In this document: piece by piece, positions 1-5,389 of the stretch
How positions within the stretch are numbered: position 1 is the first letter of the stretch
Layout: each line of letters opens with the position of its first letter
Program-made: the position numbers and the translations under genes
NCBI GenBank assembly: GCA_947573465.1
Contig: CANPET010000077.1
Coordinates: 1 to 7,305, forward strand
Reading direction: 5' to 3'
DNA from: an uncultured Eubacterium sp.
GTDB lineage: Bacteria; Bacillota; Clostridia; Lachnospirales; Lachnospiraceae
Length of the DNA stretch: 7,305 nt
The notes under the pieces: generated by a model
The model's database searches: none
The model's input: the letters and a program-made list of their open reading frames with translations, nothing else
What the model was told of the DNA's origin: nothing

Positions 1-256
1 GAACAATTCTCTGTCCATTCCAACTATTGGGTATAATAAAACTCTTCTCATACCAGACATATCCTACGTGTTCTTTTTCACGTTCTTCTGTAAATAAATC
101 ATTGTAACTGGAAGGAACTGCCATAGGAATCGTATCTGTCAGTGCCACCTTCTGCCATTCTTCCTGAATTCCTACATTTTCATAATCCATTTTAAAGTTC
201 CAGATGCCACTAAGATTTTTAACCTCTCTTACTTTGTTCTCAACCGGATATAACAT
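1..256 (-). CDS. uidA: Beta-glucuronidase, N-terminal part (cut by window edge)
   Basis: This encodes the first 85 residues of a glycoside hydrolase family 2 beta-glucuronidase, which removes glucuronic acid from beta-D-glucuronide conjugates. The start MLYPVENKVREV, then LSGIWNFKMD, TIPMAVPSSYND, GYVWYEKSFIIP and WNGQRIV run colinearly with E. coli UidA (MLRPVETPTREI, VPGSFND, GNVWYQR, GWAGQRIV). Only part of the N-terminal sugar-binding (jelly-roll) domain is visible. The catalytic glutamates lie outside the window, so activity cannot be judged. The ATG at 256 is preceded by AGGAG at 264-268 with 7 nt spacing. The serine hydrolase gene ends 17 nt upstream on the same strand, so the two are almost certainly co-transcribed. 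No signal peptide is seen, so the enzyme is probably cytoplasmic and acts on imported glucuronides. Confidence 0.93.
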   Translation of the reverse strand, partial: MLYPVENKVREVKNLSGIWNFKMDYENVGIQEEWQKVALTDTIPMAVPSSYNDLFTEEREKEHVGYVWYEKSFIIPNSWNGQRIV

Positions 257-273
257 TCACTCTCTCCTTCTCA

Positions 274-1200
274 TTAAATATACTTTCTGTCAGTTTCCTC
301 TTCCTGACAAATCTTTTCAATAAATCCATACCACACGTTTCTGAATACTTCCCCATCACTTAAGGACTGCACTGCAACAACCATATCCTGCTCTGGAAGC
401 ATAATAATATATTGTCCGTATTTCCCATCGGCTCTGGCTGTTTTCCTGTCAGGGTTTATCCAGAACTGAAATCCATAATTCGTCTCCCAATCTTCCGGCA
501 CCTGTTTCTTTGTAGCCATATCCAAATATTCTTTCGAAACAATCCTTTTACCCTTATATACTCCGCCATCTAATATCATCTGTCCAAAATTTCCAAACTC
601 ATCAATTGTCAGGTAAAGTCCATTGGCTGCATGAATATGTCCCTTTGGACATCTGGTCCAGTCCGGACTTAAAATATCCAGAGGTGTAAATAACTTCTCC
701 TTCAGATAATCCATAATCTCTCTGCCTGACTTTCTCTCAATAAGACACGCCAGCATATATGTATTAAAATTACAATACAGAAATCTCTCGCCCGGCTTAT
801 GCGTAAAATCATGGTTAAAGAAATATTGTATCCAATCTTCTGTAATATATCTATCCGGGTCGTCCCCAAAAAACATTGGATAATCAAATCCTGTTGTCAT
901 AGTAAGCATATGTCTCACAGTAATTCCTAACAGATTATCACTGGGTTTATCCGGCAGATATTCCGGAAAACTATCACAAATCTTTTCATCTAAAGAAATA
1001 ATGCCCTCATCTATCGCTATTCCCACTGCAACGGATATAAAACTTTTACTGACAGACCAAGTATTCAGTCTTGTTTTCTGGGCCATTCTCCCCCAGTCTA
1101 AAATAATATCTCCATGTTGTCTTACCTGTACATAATTTAACACAATATCCTGCTCTTTTACTTTGTTAAGAAACTCCTCAAAGATTATATCTATTTTCAT
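274..1200 (-). CDS. Beta-lactamase-fold serine hydrolase (class C / esterase type)
   Basis: This 308-aa protein belongs to the beta-lactamase (class C)/penicillin-binding-protein-like serine hydrolase family. Visible motifs are S49-V50-S51-K52 (nucleophile Ser and general-base Lys of SxxK) in the context TWSVSKSF, Y142-C143-N144 (YxN), and A257-D258-G259-K260-Y261-G262-Q263, where the third KTG/HxG box should lie. That last box has the xDGxYGQ form seen in esterase/amidase members rather than true beta-lactamases. There is no signal peptide or membrane segment, so it is predicted to be cytoplasmic, which argues against a cell-wall or antibiotic role. The ATG at 1200 follows GGAAGGAG with 5-8 nt spacing. 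It is the first gene of an operon with beta-glucuronidase. One inference is that it removes ester or acyl groups from glucuronides before or after cleavage. The substrate is not shown by the sequence. Confidence 0.88.
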   Translation of the reverse strand: MKIDIIFEEFLNKVKEQDIVLNYVQVRQHGDIILDWGRMAQKTRLNTWSVSKSFISVAVGIAIDEGIISLDEKICDSFPEYLPDKPSDNLLGITVRHMLTMTTGFDYPMFFGDDPDRYITEDWIQYFFNHDFTHKPGERFLYCNFNTYMLACLIERKSGREIMDYLKEKLFTPLDILSPDWTRCPKGHIHAANGLYLTIDEFGNFGQMILDGGVYKGKRIVSKEYLDMATKKQVPEDWETNYGFQFWINPDRKTARADGKYGQYIIMLPEQDMVVAVQSLSDGEVFRNVWYGFIEKICQEEETDRKYI

Positions 1201-1226
1201 TTTTGTCTCCTTCCGTCCACATTTGC

Positions 1227-1240
1227 TGTAAGCGCTTTCA
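1227..1240 (-). promoter_or_regulatory. LacI/CcpA-type operator (O1) at the start of the hydrolase-uidA operon
   Basis: TGTAAGCGCTTTCA is a near-palindrome with a central CpG and matches every fixed position of the cre consensus TGWAANCGNTNWCA. It sits at the predicted transcription start, 27 bp before the start codon, where a bound repressor would block initiation. It could bind CcpA (catabolite repression), the neighbouring LacI-family regulator, or both. A second copy with the same TGTAAGC half-site lies at 1337-1350, which favours the local regulator. Confidence 0.7.
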
Positions 1241-1243
1241 TTA

Positions 1244-1272
1244 AATTTACATTAATTTTAATATAATGTCAA
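1244..1272 (-). promoter_or_regulatory. Sigma-A promoter of the serine hydrolase-uidA operon
   Basis: Reading the minus strand, a perfect -35 box TTGACA (1272-1267) is followed after 17 bp by TAAATT (1249-1244), a 4/6 match to TATAAT. The predicted start falls near 1237, inside operator O1. The weak -10 box fits an inducible promoter. Confidence 0.6.
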
Positions 1273-1300
1273 TTATCTTTTTACTTTTTCTCTTGCTTTC

Positions 1301-1329
1301 TTGTAATATCTTTTGTATTATAGTATAAT
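1301..1329 (+). promoter_or_regulatory. Probable promoter of the LacI-family regulator gene
   Basis: TTGTAA (1301-1306, 4/6 match to TTGACA) is followed after 17 bp by a perfect TATAAT (1324-1329). The start would be near 1336, next to operator O2. This gives an unusually long leader of about 165 nt before the regulator's ATG. A nearer promoter around TACTAT at 1392 is possible but has no acceptable -35 box. Confidence 0.5.
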
Positions 1330-1336
1330 TTCATAA

Positions 1337-1350
1337 TGTAAGCAGTTACA
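1337..1350 (+). promoter_or_regulatory. LacI-type operator (O2) at the regulator's own start site
   Basis: TGTAAGCAGTTACA is an inverted repeat with perfect TGTAA/TTACA arms around GCAG. It shares TGTAAGC..TT.CA with O1. Its centre is 110 bp from that of O1. It begins at the predicted start of the regulator transcript and so suggests autorepression. It is a weaker cre match than O1 because the central CpG is missing. Confidence 0.5.
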
Positions 1351-1420
1351 TAAGTGATATATTATCGTAAAGTTTTCTTTGTACTTTATTGTACTATACA
1401 CAACAAAAAATGGAGATAAA

Positions 1421-1441
1421 GGTTGAAAGAAACTTTCAACC
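1421..1441 (+). repeat. 21-bp perfect inverted repeat in the lacI leader
   Basis: Arms GGTTGAAAG and CTTTCAACC (9 bp, perfect) enclose AAA. It is followed by a moderately T-rich stretch (TTGTGTTTGTG). It may be a DNA operator in its own right or an RNA hairpin acting as a weak attenuator. The sequence alone does not decide between these. Confidence 0.6.
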
Positions 1442-1450
1442 TTGTGTTTG

Positions 1451-1488
1451 TGCTTCAACTAGAAGTGCAAGCACTTCTGATTGAAGCA
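1451..1488 (+). repeat. 38-bp nested palindrome directly before the lacI ribosome binding site
   Basis: Outer arms TGCTTCAA/TTGAAGCA and inner arms AGAAGTGC/GCACTTCT pair around AA, with one 2-bp internal interruption (CT opposite GA). It ends 2 nt before the AGGAGG at 1491-1496. In RNA it would form a long hairpin abutting the Shine-Dalgarno; as DNA it could be an extra operator. The motif TTCAAC occurs in both this repeat (1454-1459) and the previous one (1435-1440), so GTTGAA at 1422-1427 could pair with either. Confidence 0.6.
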
Positions 1489-1502
1489 ATAGGAGGCAAA
1501 AT

Positions 1503-2513
1503 ATGAATATATATGATATTTCAAAAAAAGCAGGGGTTTCTATCGCCACTGTCTCCAGAGTTTTAAACGACTCTGATAATGTAAGTGACAAGACAAGAAA
1601 AAAAGTAAAAGCAGTCATGAAAGAGACCGGTTATATGCCAAATGCTTTTGCAAGAGGTCTTACTACTAATACCATGCATACTATTGGATTATTGTGTGCC
1701 GACTGTTCCGACCTCTTTTTGGCAAATGCTATCTCTTACTTAGAACACGGATTTAGAAAGAACGGATATGACTGTCTCCTTTGCTGTACGGGATATGAGT
1801 TATCTAACCGGCAAAATTATCTGAAATTACTTCTTTCCAAAAAAGTAGATGTGGTAGTTCTCGTTGGCTCTACTTTTATTGAACCAGATGAAAAAGACAA
1901 CCAATACTTAATTGATGCCTCTGATGAAGTACCAATTGTATCTGTGAATGGGTATATTGATTCACCAAACATTTACTGTACTCTATGCAATGACTGTGAA
2001 GCTATTTTTAATGTTACAACAAGTTTGCTGAATAAGGGCTTTCAAAATCCTCTGTTTTTATGTCGTTCTTTATCATATAGCGGAAGACAAAAATCTGCAG
2101 GTTTTAAAAAAGCTCTTTCTGATAGAAGCATACCTTTAAAAAAGGAGCAAATGGTTTATTACCACGGCAGCATTTCTGATACGAAAGCGATGTTATTATC
2201 CTATTATGAGAACACATATCAGTTTGACTGTGTCATTGCAGGAGATGATGAACTTGCTGTTTCAGCAAACAAGTTTGCAGGAACTCTTGGTCTCTCTATC
2301 CCTGAACAGTTTTCCATTATAGGATATAACAATTCCAAGATTGGCATTTGTTGTGAGCCGGAATTATCCACTCTGGATAACAAGTTAGAATTTGTCTGCT
2401 CCAATACTGTAAACTCTGTCATGAATATTTTAAGCGGTCAGCATGTTCCCCGTAAAACAATTATTTCCGCAGAGTATATCGAACGTGGAACATCAGCCTT
2501 AAAAGATATTTAA
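1503..2513 (+). CDS. LacI-family transcriptional regulator of the glucuronide locus
   Basis: This 336-aa protein has the usual LacI-family length. Residues 3-22 form the helix-turn-helix (IYDISKKAGVS, then ATVSRVLN). Residues about 44-53 (YMPNAFARGL) are the hinge helix, with L53 at the position of the minor-groove intercalating leucine. Residues from about 60 form a periplasmic-binding-protein-like effector domain, with typical IAGDDELA and FSIIGYNNS segments near 245-280. The ATG at 1503 has a perfect AGGAGG 6 nt upstream. It is transcribed away from the hydrolase-uidA operon across a region with LacI-type operators. It is therefore inferred to repress that operon and itself until a glucuronide or uronate effector binds. 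The ligand cannot be read from the sequence. Confidence 0.93.
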   Translation: MNIYDISKKAGVSIATVSRVLNDSDNVSDKTRKKVKAVMKETGYMPNAFARGLTTNTMHTIGLLCADCSDLFLANAISYLEHGFRKNGYDCLLCCTGYELSNRQNYLKLLLSKKVDVVVLVGSTFIEPDEKDNQYLIDASDEVPIVSVNGYIDSPNIYCTLCNDCEAIFNVTTSLLNKGFQNPLFLCRSLSYSGRQKSAGFKKALSDRSIPLKKEQMVYYHGSISDTKAMLLSYYENTYQFDCVIAGDDELAVSANKFAGTLGLSIPEQFSIIGYNNSKIGICCEPELSTLDNKLEFVCSNTVNSVMNILSGQHVPRKTIISAEYIERGTSALKDI

Positions 2514-2531
2514 AAACAGATTGGAGTTTAT

Positions 2532-2579
2532 ATGGAATTTTTCAAAGATGATTTTTTACTGCATTCAGACTATGATTAA
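2532..2579 (+). pseudogene. 15-codon stub resembling the start of uronate isomerase (uxaC remnant?)
   Basis: A short reading frame starts at ATG 2532, 5 nt after TTGGAG (2521-2526), and ends at TAA 2577-2579. It reads MEFFKDDFLLHSDYD. From memory, the F..(D)DFLL..(S/D) pattern is what uronate isomerase (UxaC) N-termini look like, and uxaC is often next to LacI-type regulators in glucuronate loci. Nothing after the stop resembles the expected LYH or DYHCH segments in any frame, so if this is uxaC only its beginning survives. Alternatives are a chance frame or a small peptide. Confidence 0.28.
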
Positions 2580-2583
2580 TTTT

Positions 2584-2615
2584 AAAAATGGGGCATGCCA
2601 CCAATGGACAGCCCC
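2584..2615 (-). terminator. Intrinsic terminator of murA, possibly bidirectional
   Basis: Arms GGGGC (2590-2594) and GCCCC (2611-2615) form a GC-rich stem. An inner CCA/TGG pairing (2598-2600 with 2605-2607) surrounds the loop CCAA. On the minus strand the stem is followed by ATTTTTAAAA, a reasonable U-tract ending the murA transcript about 105 nt after its stop. On the plus strand only CTTT follows, so termination of the LacI transcript would be weaker. The remainder of the gap (2616-2719) shows no gene or other clear signal. Confidence 0.65.
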
Positions 2616-2719
2616 TTTGAAAACTTCTTATTAACATATCTGTACTATTTTTTTTCATTTATAAAACTCCTCGATTATTTAAAATATACAAAAACCTGTG
2701 GTGGATTCGCTATAATTCT

Positions 2720-4012
2720 TTATCCAACTTTTAATTTAAATTTCTGTTCGTCTTTGTCTGTATCTACCTTTGAGATTACTGCCCCAAGTCCTGTCAGTTT
2801 CTCTTCAAATTTTTCATAACCTCTCTTAATATATACGATATCGCTGACTGTAGTAAATCCCTCTGCTGCAAGCCCTGCAATTACTAACGCTGCACCTGCT
2901 CGAAGGTCCGGTGCTGCTACTTTTGCCCCTTCCAGACTTCCCACACCAGTAATAATGGCAGTATTGCCTTCGACCTTATTAATAGCACCCATTCTGCTTA
3001 ACTCTGCCATATATTTAAATCTATTTTCAAAAATACTCTCTGTAACTGTGCTGACTCCATTTGCCATAGACAAAACTGCTGCCATCTGCGGCTGCATATC
3101 TGTCGGAAAACCAGGATAAGGAAGTGTCTTAATATTAGCACTTCGAATAGCATCTCCTGCTTTTACTCTTACAGCATCATCATATTCCTCAACACTGCAT
3201 CCCATTTCAATCAATTTTGATGTAATACATTCTAAATGTCTTGGAATAACATTTTTCACTAAAACATCTCCACCTGTAGCTGCTGCTGCACACATAAATG
3301 TGCCTGCCTCTATCTGATCCGGAATCGTTGAATACACAGTTCCATGTAATAATGGAACTCCTGTGATTCTAATCTTATCTGTACCGGCACCTCGAATATC
3401 TGCACCCATACTGTTAAGCATATTTGCCACATCTACTACATGAGGTTCCTTTGCTGCATTCTCGATGACAGTTCTTCCCTCTGCCTTTACTGCCGCCAGC
3501 ATTACATTAATGGTGGCTCCAACAGAAGACACATCAAAAAAGATGTGATTTCCTACTAACTGCTCTGAAAATGCATTTAACATACCATGGTCCTGAATCA
3601 CTTCAGCACCTAATGCTCGAAATCCCTTTAAATGCTGATCTATAGGGCGTGCTCCAATTACACAGCCTCCCGGTAATGCCACCTCAGCCTTATGGAACTT
3701 TCCAAGCAAAGCTCCTAATAAATAATATGAAGCACGGATTTTTCTCATCTGCTCTTCCTCAACAATATGAGAAGTAATTGTTTTTCCATTGATAATAACT
3801 GTATGTCTGTCTACTCTTTTAATAGTAGCGCCAATTGTCTCTATTGCATCTATTAATTGATTAATATCACTAACATCTGGTAAGTTTTCAATTGTAACAT
3901 CCTCATCCGCCATGATAGCAGCAGCAATCAAAGCCAAAGCTGCATTCTTTGCCCCACTAATCTCAACCTCACCATTTAGTGCTGTTCCGCCTTTTATAAC
4001 AAATTTTTCCAT
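2720..4012 (-). CDS. murA: UDP-N-acetylglucosamine 1-carboxyvinyltransferase (MurA)
   Basis: MurA transfers enolpyruvate from PEP to UDP-GlcNAc, the first committed step of peptidoglycan synthesis, in the cytoplasm. The 430-aa length is normal for the family. Key positions match E. coli MurA closely: K22-N23 in GAKNAA, the catalytic and fosfomycin-target cysteine C117 in PGGCVIGARPIDQHL, D305 in GFPTDMQPQ, and R397 in KRGYE. The whole EPSP-synthase-type double domain is present. The ATG at 4012 is preceded by GAGGTGG with about 5 nt spacing. A strong promoter lies about 105 bp upstream, so it can be expressed independently of the M23 gene before it. Firmicutes often carry two MurA paralogues (MurA and MurZ), and the window does not show which this is. 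Confidence 0.97.
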   Translation of the reverse strand: MEKFVIKGGTALNGEVEISGAKNAALALIAAAIMADEDVTIENLPDVSDINQLIDAIETIGATIKRVDRHTVIINGKTITSHIVEEEQMRKIRASYYLLGALLGKFHKAEVALPGGCVIGARPIDQHLKGFRALGAEVIQDHGMLNAFSEQLVGNHIFFDVSSVGATINVMLAAVKAEGRTVIENAAKEPHVVDVANMLNSMGADIRGAGTDKIRITGVPLLHGTVYSTIPDQIEAGTFMCAAAATGGDVLVKNVIPRHLECITSKLIEMGCSVEEYDDAVRVKAGDAIRSANIKTLPYPGFPTDMQPQMAAVLSMANGVSTVTESIFENRFKYMAELSRMGAINKVEGNTAIITGVGSLEGAKVAAPDLRAGAALVIAGLAAEGFTTVSDIVYIKRGYEKFEEKLTGLGAVISKVDTDKDEQKFKLKVG

Positions 4013-4115
4013 TTATCCACCTCGGGTTATATGTAAATTTATATCTATATATCGTTTATTGCTAATCTGTCATTTGAGCGCACTTATACAACTAATTTTG
4101 TGTGCACCTTTCATT

Positions 4116-4143
4116 ATTATATCATAATCTTTCTCTTTGTAAA
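4116..4143 (-). promoter_or_regulatory. Strong extended -10 promoter of murA
   Basis: On the minus strand TTTACA (4143-4138, 5/6) is followed after 16 bp by TATAAT (4121-4116, perfect), preceded by TGA, giving the extended form TGATATAAT. Transcription should begin near 4109. The leader of roughly 97 nt starts with GTGCACACAA, which repeats a motif of the inverted repeat just upstream. Confidence 0.75.
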
Positions 4144-4150
4144 CCTTATT

Positions 4151-4200
4151 AAGCACACAACCTCTACTCTAGTCTATGACTATTTTGAAATTGTGTGCTT
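4151..4200. repeat. 50-bp inverted repeat between the M23 gene and murA
   Basis: Perfect 10-bp arms AAGCACACAA (4151-4160) and TTGTGTGCTT (4191-4200) enclose 30 nt that themselves contain TAGTC-TAT-GACTA (4170-4182). A T-rich run (TTTTTCTCTT) follows on the plus strand only, so it is shaped like a plus-strand terminator although no plus-strand gene precedes it. On the minus strand, where it would end the M23 transcript, AATAAGG follows instead of a U-tract. A third copy of TTGTGTGC at 4098-4105 offers alternative pairing with 4153-4160. Confidence 0.6.
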
Positions 4201-4231
4201 TTTCTCTTATAAATACTTTAAGTTTTTTAGT

Positions 4232-4849
4232 TTATTTTAACATAGTTAACGGATTTACTTTCACGCCATTCTTTATTATCTCAAAATGTAAATGTGGTCC
4301 TGTACTGTCTCCGGTACTTCCACTCAATCCAAGCACCTGTCCCTTCTCTACCGTTTGTCCCTGGTTTACATACAATTTTGACATATGGGCATATCTTGTC
4401 TCAATTTCTTTATTATGTCTCACCAGAACATTATATCCATAACTTGTACTATAATATGCCAACTCTACTGTACCTTTTTCTGATGCTTTTACCTCTGTTC
4501 CAATGGGTACTGCCCAGTCATGTCCCTTATGGCTGTTTACTCTGTCAACACTATCACCAAAATAAGAACTCGTCCATCCCCCGGAAACAGGTTTTATAAA
4601 AGATAAAGCCAATGTTCCACTCTTAGACTTCTGAGCTTTATCATTGGCTGTTTTCGCTTTGGTATCTCCTGCTTGTTTACTTTTAAGTTTTATCCTATCT
4701 TCTCTGCTGCTTTTTTCCACCTTACATTGTGCTATATAATTATATGCATAGACTTCCATCGCTGTCTGGCTGAAAATCGTCTTTGTCATCATTAGTACAA
4801 AACATACTATGGGAATGGCTAAATATCTGCCACGTCCCAGGTGACACAA
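4232..4849 (-). CDS. M23 (LytM-type) peptidoglycan metallopeptidase with N-terminal membrane anchor or signal
   Basis: This is a zinc endopeptidase of the M23 family, expected to cut peptidoglycan cross-bridges or stem peptides outside the membrane. Residues about 9-27 (YLAIPIVCFVLMMTKTIFS) form a hydrophobic signal or anchor, followed by a charged Lys/Ser-rich linker (43-78). The LytM domain spans about 85-200, with zinc ligands H107 and D111 (HKGHD) and H188, and catalytic H155 (YAHMSKL) and H186 (GPHLHFE), so it looks active. There is no ATG near the start. The coordinates use TTG at 4849, but this lies 16 nt from the Shine-Dalgarno. An ATT at 4858-4856 is better placed and would give an (M)KKLCHLGRG signal-peptide start (208 aa). 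It lies next to murA and downstream of the shikimate-kinase-like gene, probably translationally coupled to the latter. Confidence 0.9.
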   Translation of the reverse strand: MCHLGRGRYLAIPIVCFVLMMTKTIFSQTAMEVYAYNYIAQCKVEKSSREDRIKLKSKQAGDTKAKTANDKAQKSKSGTLALSFIKPVSGGWTSSYFGDSVDRVNSHKGHDWAVPIGTEVKASEKGTVELAYYSTSYGYNVLVRHNKEIETRYAHMSKLYVNQGQTVEKGQVLGLSGSTGDSTGPHLHFEIIKNGVKVNPLTMLK

Positions 4850-4861
4850 CTTTTTAATTTT

Positions 4862-5371
4862 CTATCCCTCCAATTCTTTGATAATTTTATCCACTGTCTT
4901 CTTAATTGTACAATGGTGTTCACTTATTATTATATCCGCATATTTTTTATATAACGGTGTTCTTTCATTATATAAATCCTTTAATGTCTGTCCCTTCTTT
5001 AACACAACACCTCTCTGCTTTAGGCTTCCCAGCCTTCTTGATAATGCCGGCAGTTCCAACTCAAGATAAATAACTGTTCCTTTCTGAGAAAGATGCTCCA
5101 TCGCTTCCTTCCCATATACAACACTTCCACCTGTAGCAATAACAGCTTTTCTTACATCAATGGATGCATTTACTTCATTCTCTATTTTTACAAACTCCTC
5201 TATTCCATCTTCTGCAATAATATCTTTTAAGAGCCTTCCTGTTTTCTCCTGTATCACTAAATCTGCATCAACAAACTGATATCCCAATATTTTTGCCAGC
5301 ACCACTCCTATCGTACTTTTTCCTACTCCCGGCATACCAATTAATACAATATTTTCTTTATTATTTTTCAT
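4862..5371 (-). CDS. Shikimate kinase family protein (AroK-like, altered substrate site)
   Basis: This 169-aa P-loop kinase has the length and fold pattern of shikimate kinase, which phosphorylates shikimate in aromatic amino acid synthesis. The Walker A is G12-MPGVGKST-20, the DxD motif is D35-A36-D37, and ERTPLYKKYAD (136-146) matches the conserved C-terminal arginine region. Three canonical positions differ. The FRxxE shikimate-binding arginine is replaced (F60-V61-K62-I63-E64), the GGG loop reads G81-G82-S83, and the lid RPLL reads RGVVL (about 120-124). ATP binding is therefore secure, but shikimate as substrate is doubtful. The start at 5371 has AGGAG at 5379-5383, 7 nt away. The gene follows dinB by 18 nt, and its last codons carry the ribosome binding site of the M23 gene. 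No other aro gene is in the window. Confidence 0.85.
   Translation of the reverse strand: MKNNKENIVLIGMPGVGKSTIGVVLAKILGYQFVDADLVIQEKTGRLLKDIIAEDGIEEFVKIENEVNASIDVRKAVIATGGSVVYGKEAMEHLSQKGTVIYLELELPALSRRLGSLKQRGVVLKKGQTLKDLYNERTPLYKKYADIIISEHHCTIKKTVDKIIKELEG
4866..4871 (-). promoter_or_regulatory. Ribosome binding site of the M23 gene, inside the upstream gene's end
   Basis: GGAGGG lies in the last two sense codons of the shikimate-kinase-like gene (..LEG, stop TAG at 4864-4862). It is 7 nt from ATT (4858-4856) and 16 nt from TTG (4849-4847). Normal spacing therefore points to ATT rather than TTG as the real initiation codon. It also implies translational coupling of the two genes. Confidence 0.6.
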
Positions 5372-5389
5372 GTCCTGTCTCCTCGTATT

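Noticed and set aside
274..1200. True beta-lactamase or penicillin-binding protein
   Set aside because: There is no signal peptide or membrane anchor, no KTG box, and the context is a glucuronidase operon, so resistance or wall function is unlikely.
1379..1400. A nearer promoter for lacI using TTGTAC and TACTAT/TATACA
   Set aside because: The spacing between the boxes is only 7-10 bp, and no alternative -35 fits. TTGTAA-17-TATAAT at 1301-1329 is better.
1436..1618. Minus-strand 60-codon frame across the lacI start and its palindromes
   Set aside because: It is antisense to the strongly supported HTH coding region, and its apparent hydrophobicity is the complement of a Lys-rich stretch.
2595..2819. 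Plus-strand 74-codon open frame
   Set aside because: It has no ribosome binding site, begins inside the terminator hairpin and overlaps the murA 3' end antisense. Its composition is low-complexity and hydrophobic, as expected by chance.
4294..4599. Plus-strand 101-codon open frame
   Set aside because: It is antisense to the well-supported M23 coding region, with no ribosome binding site or recognisable domain.
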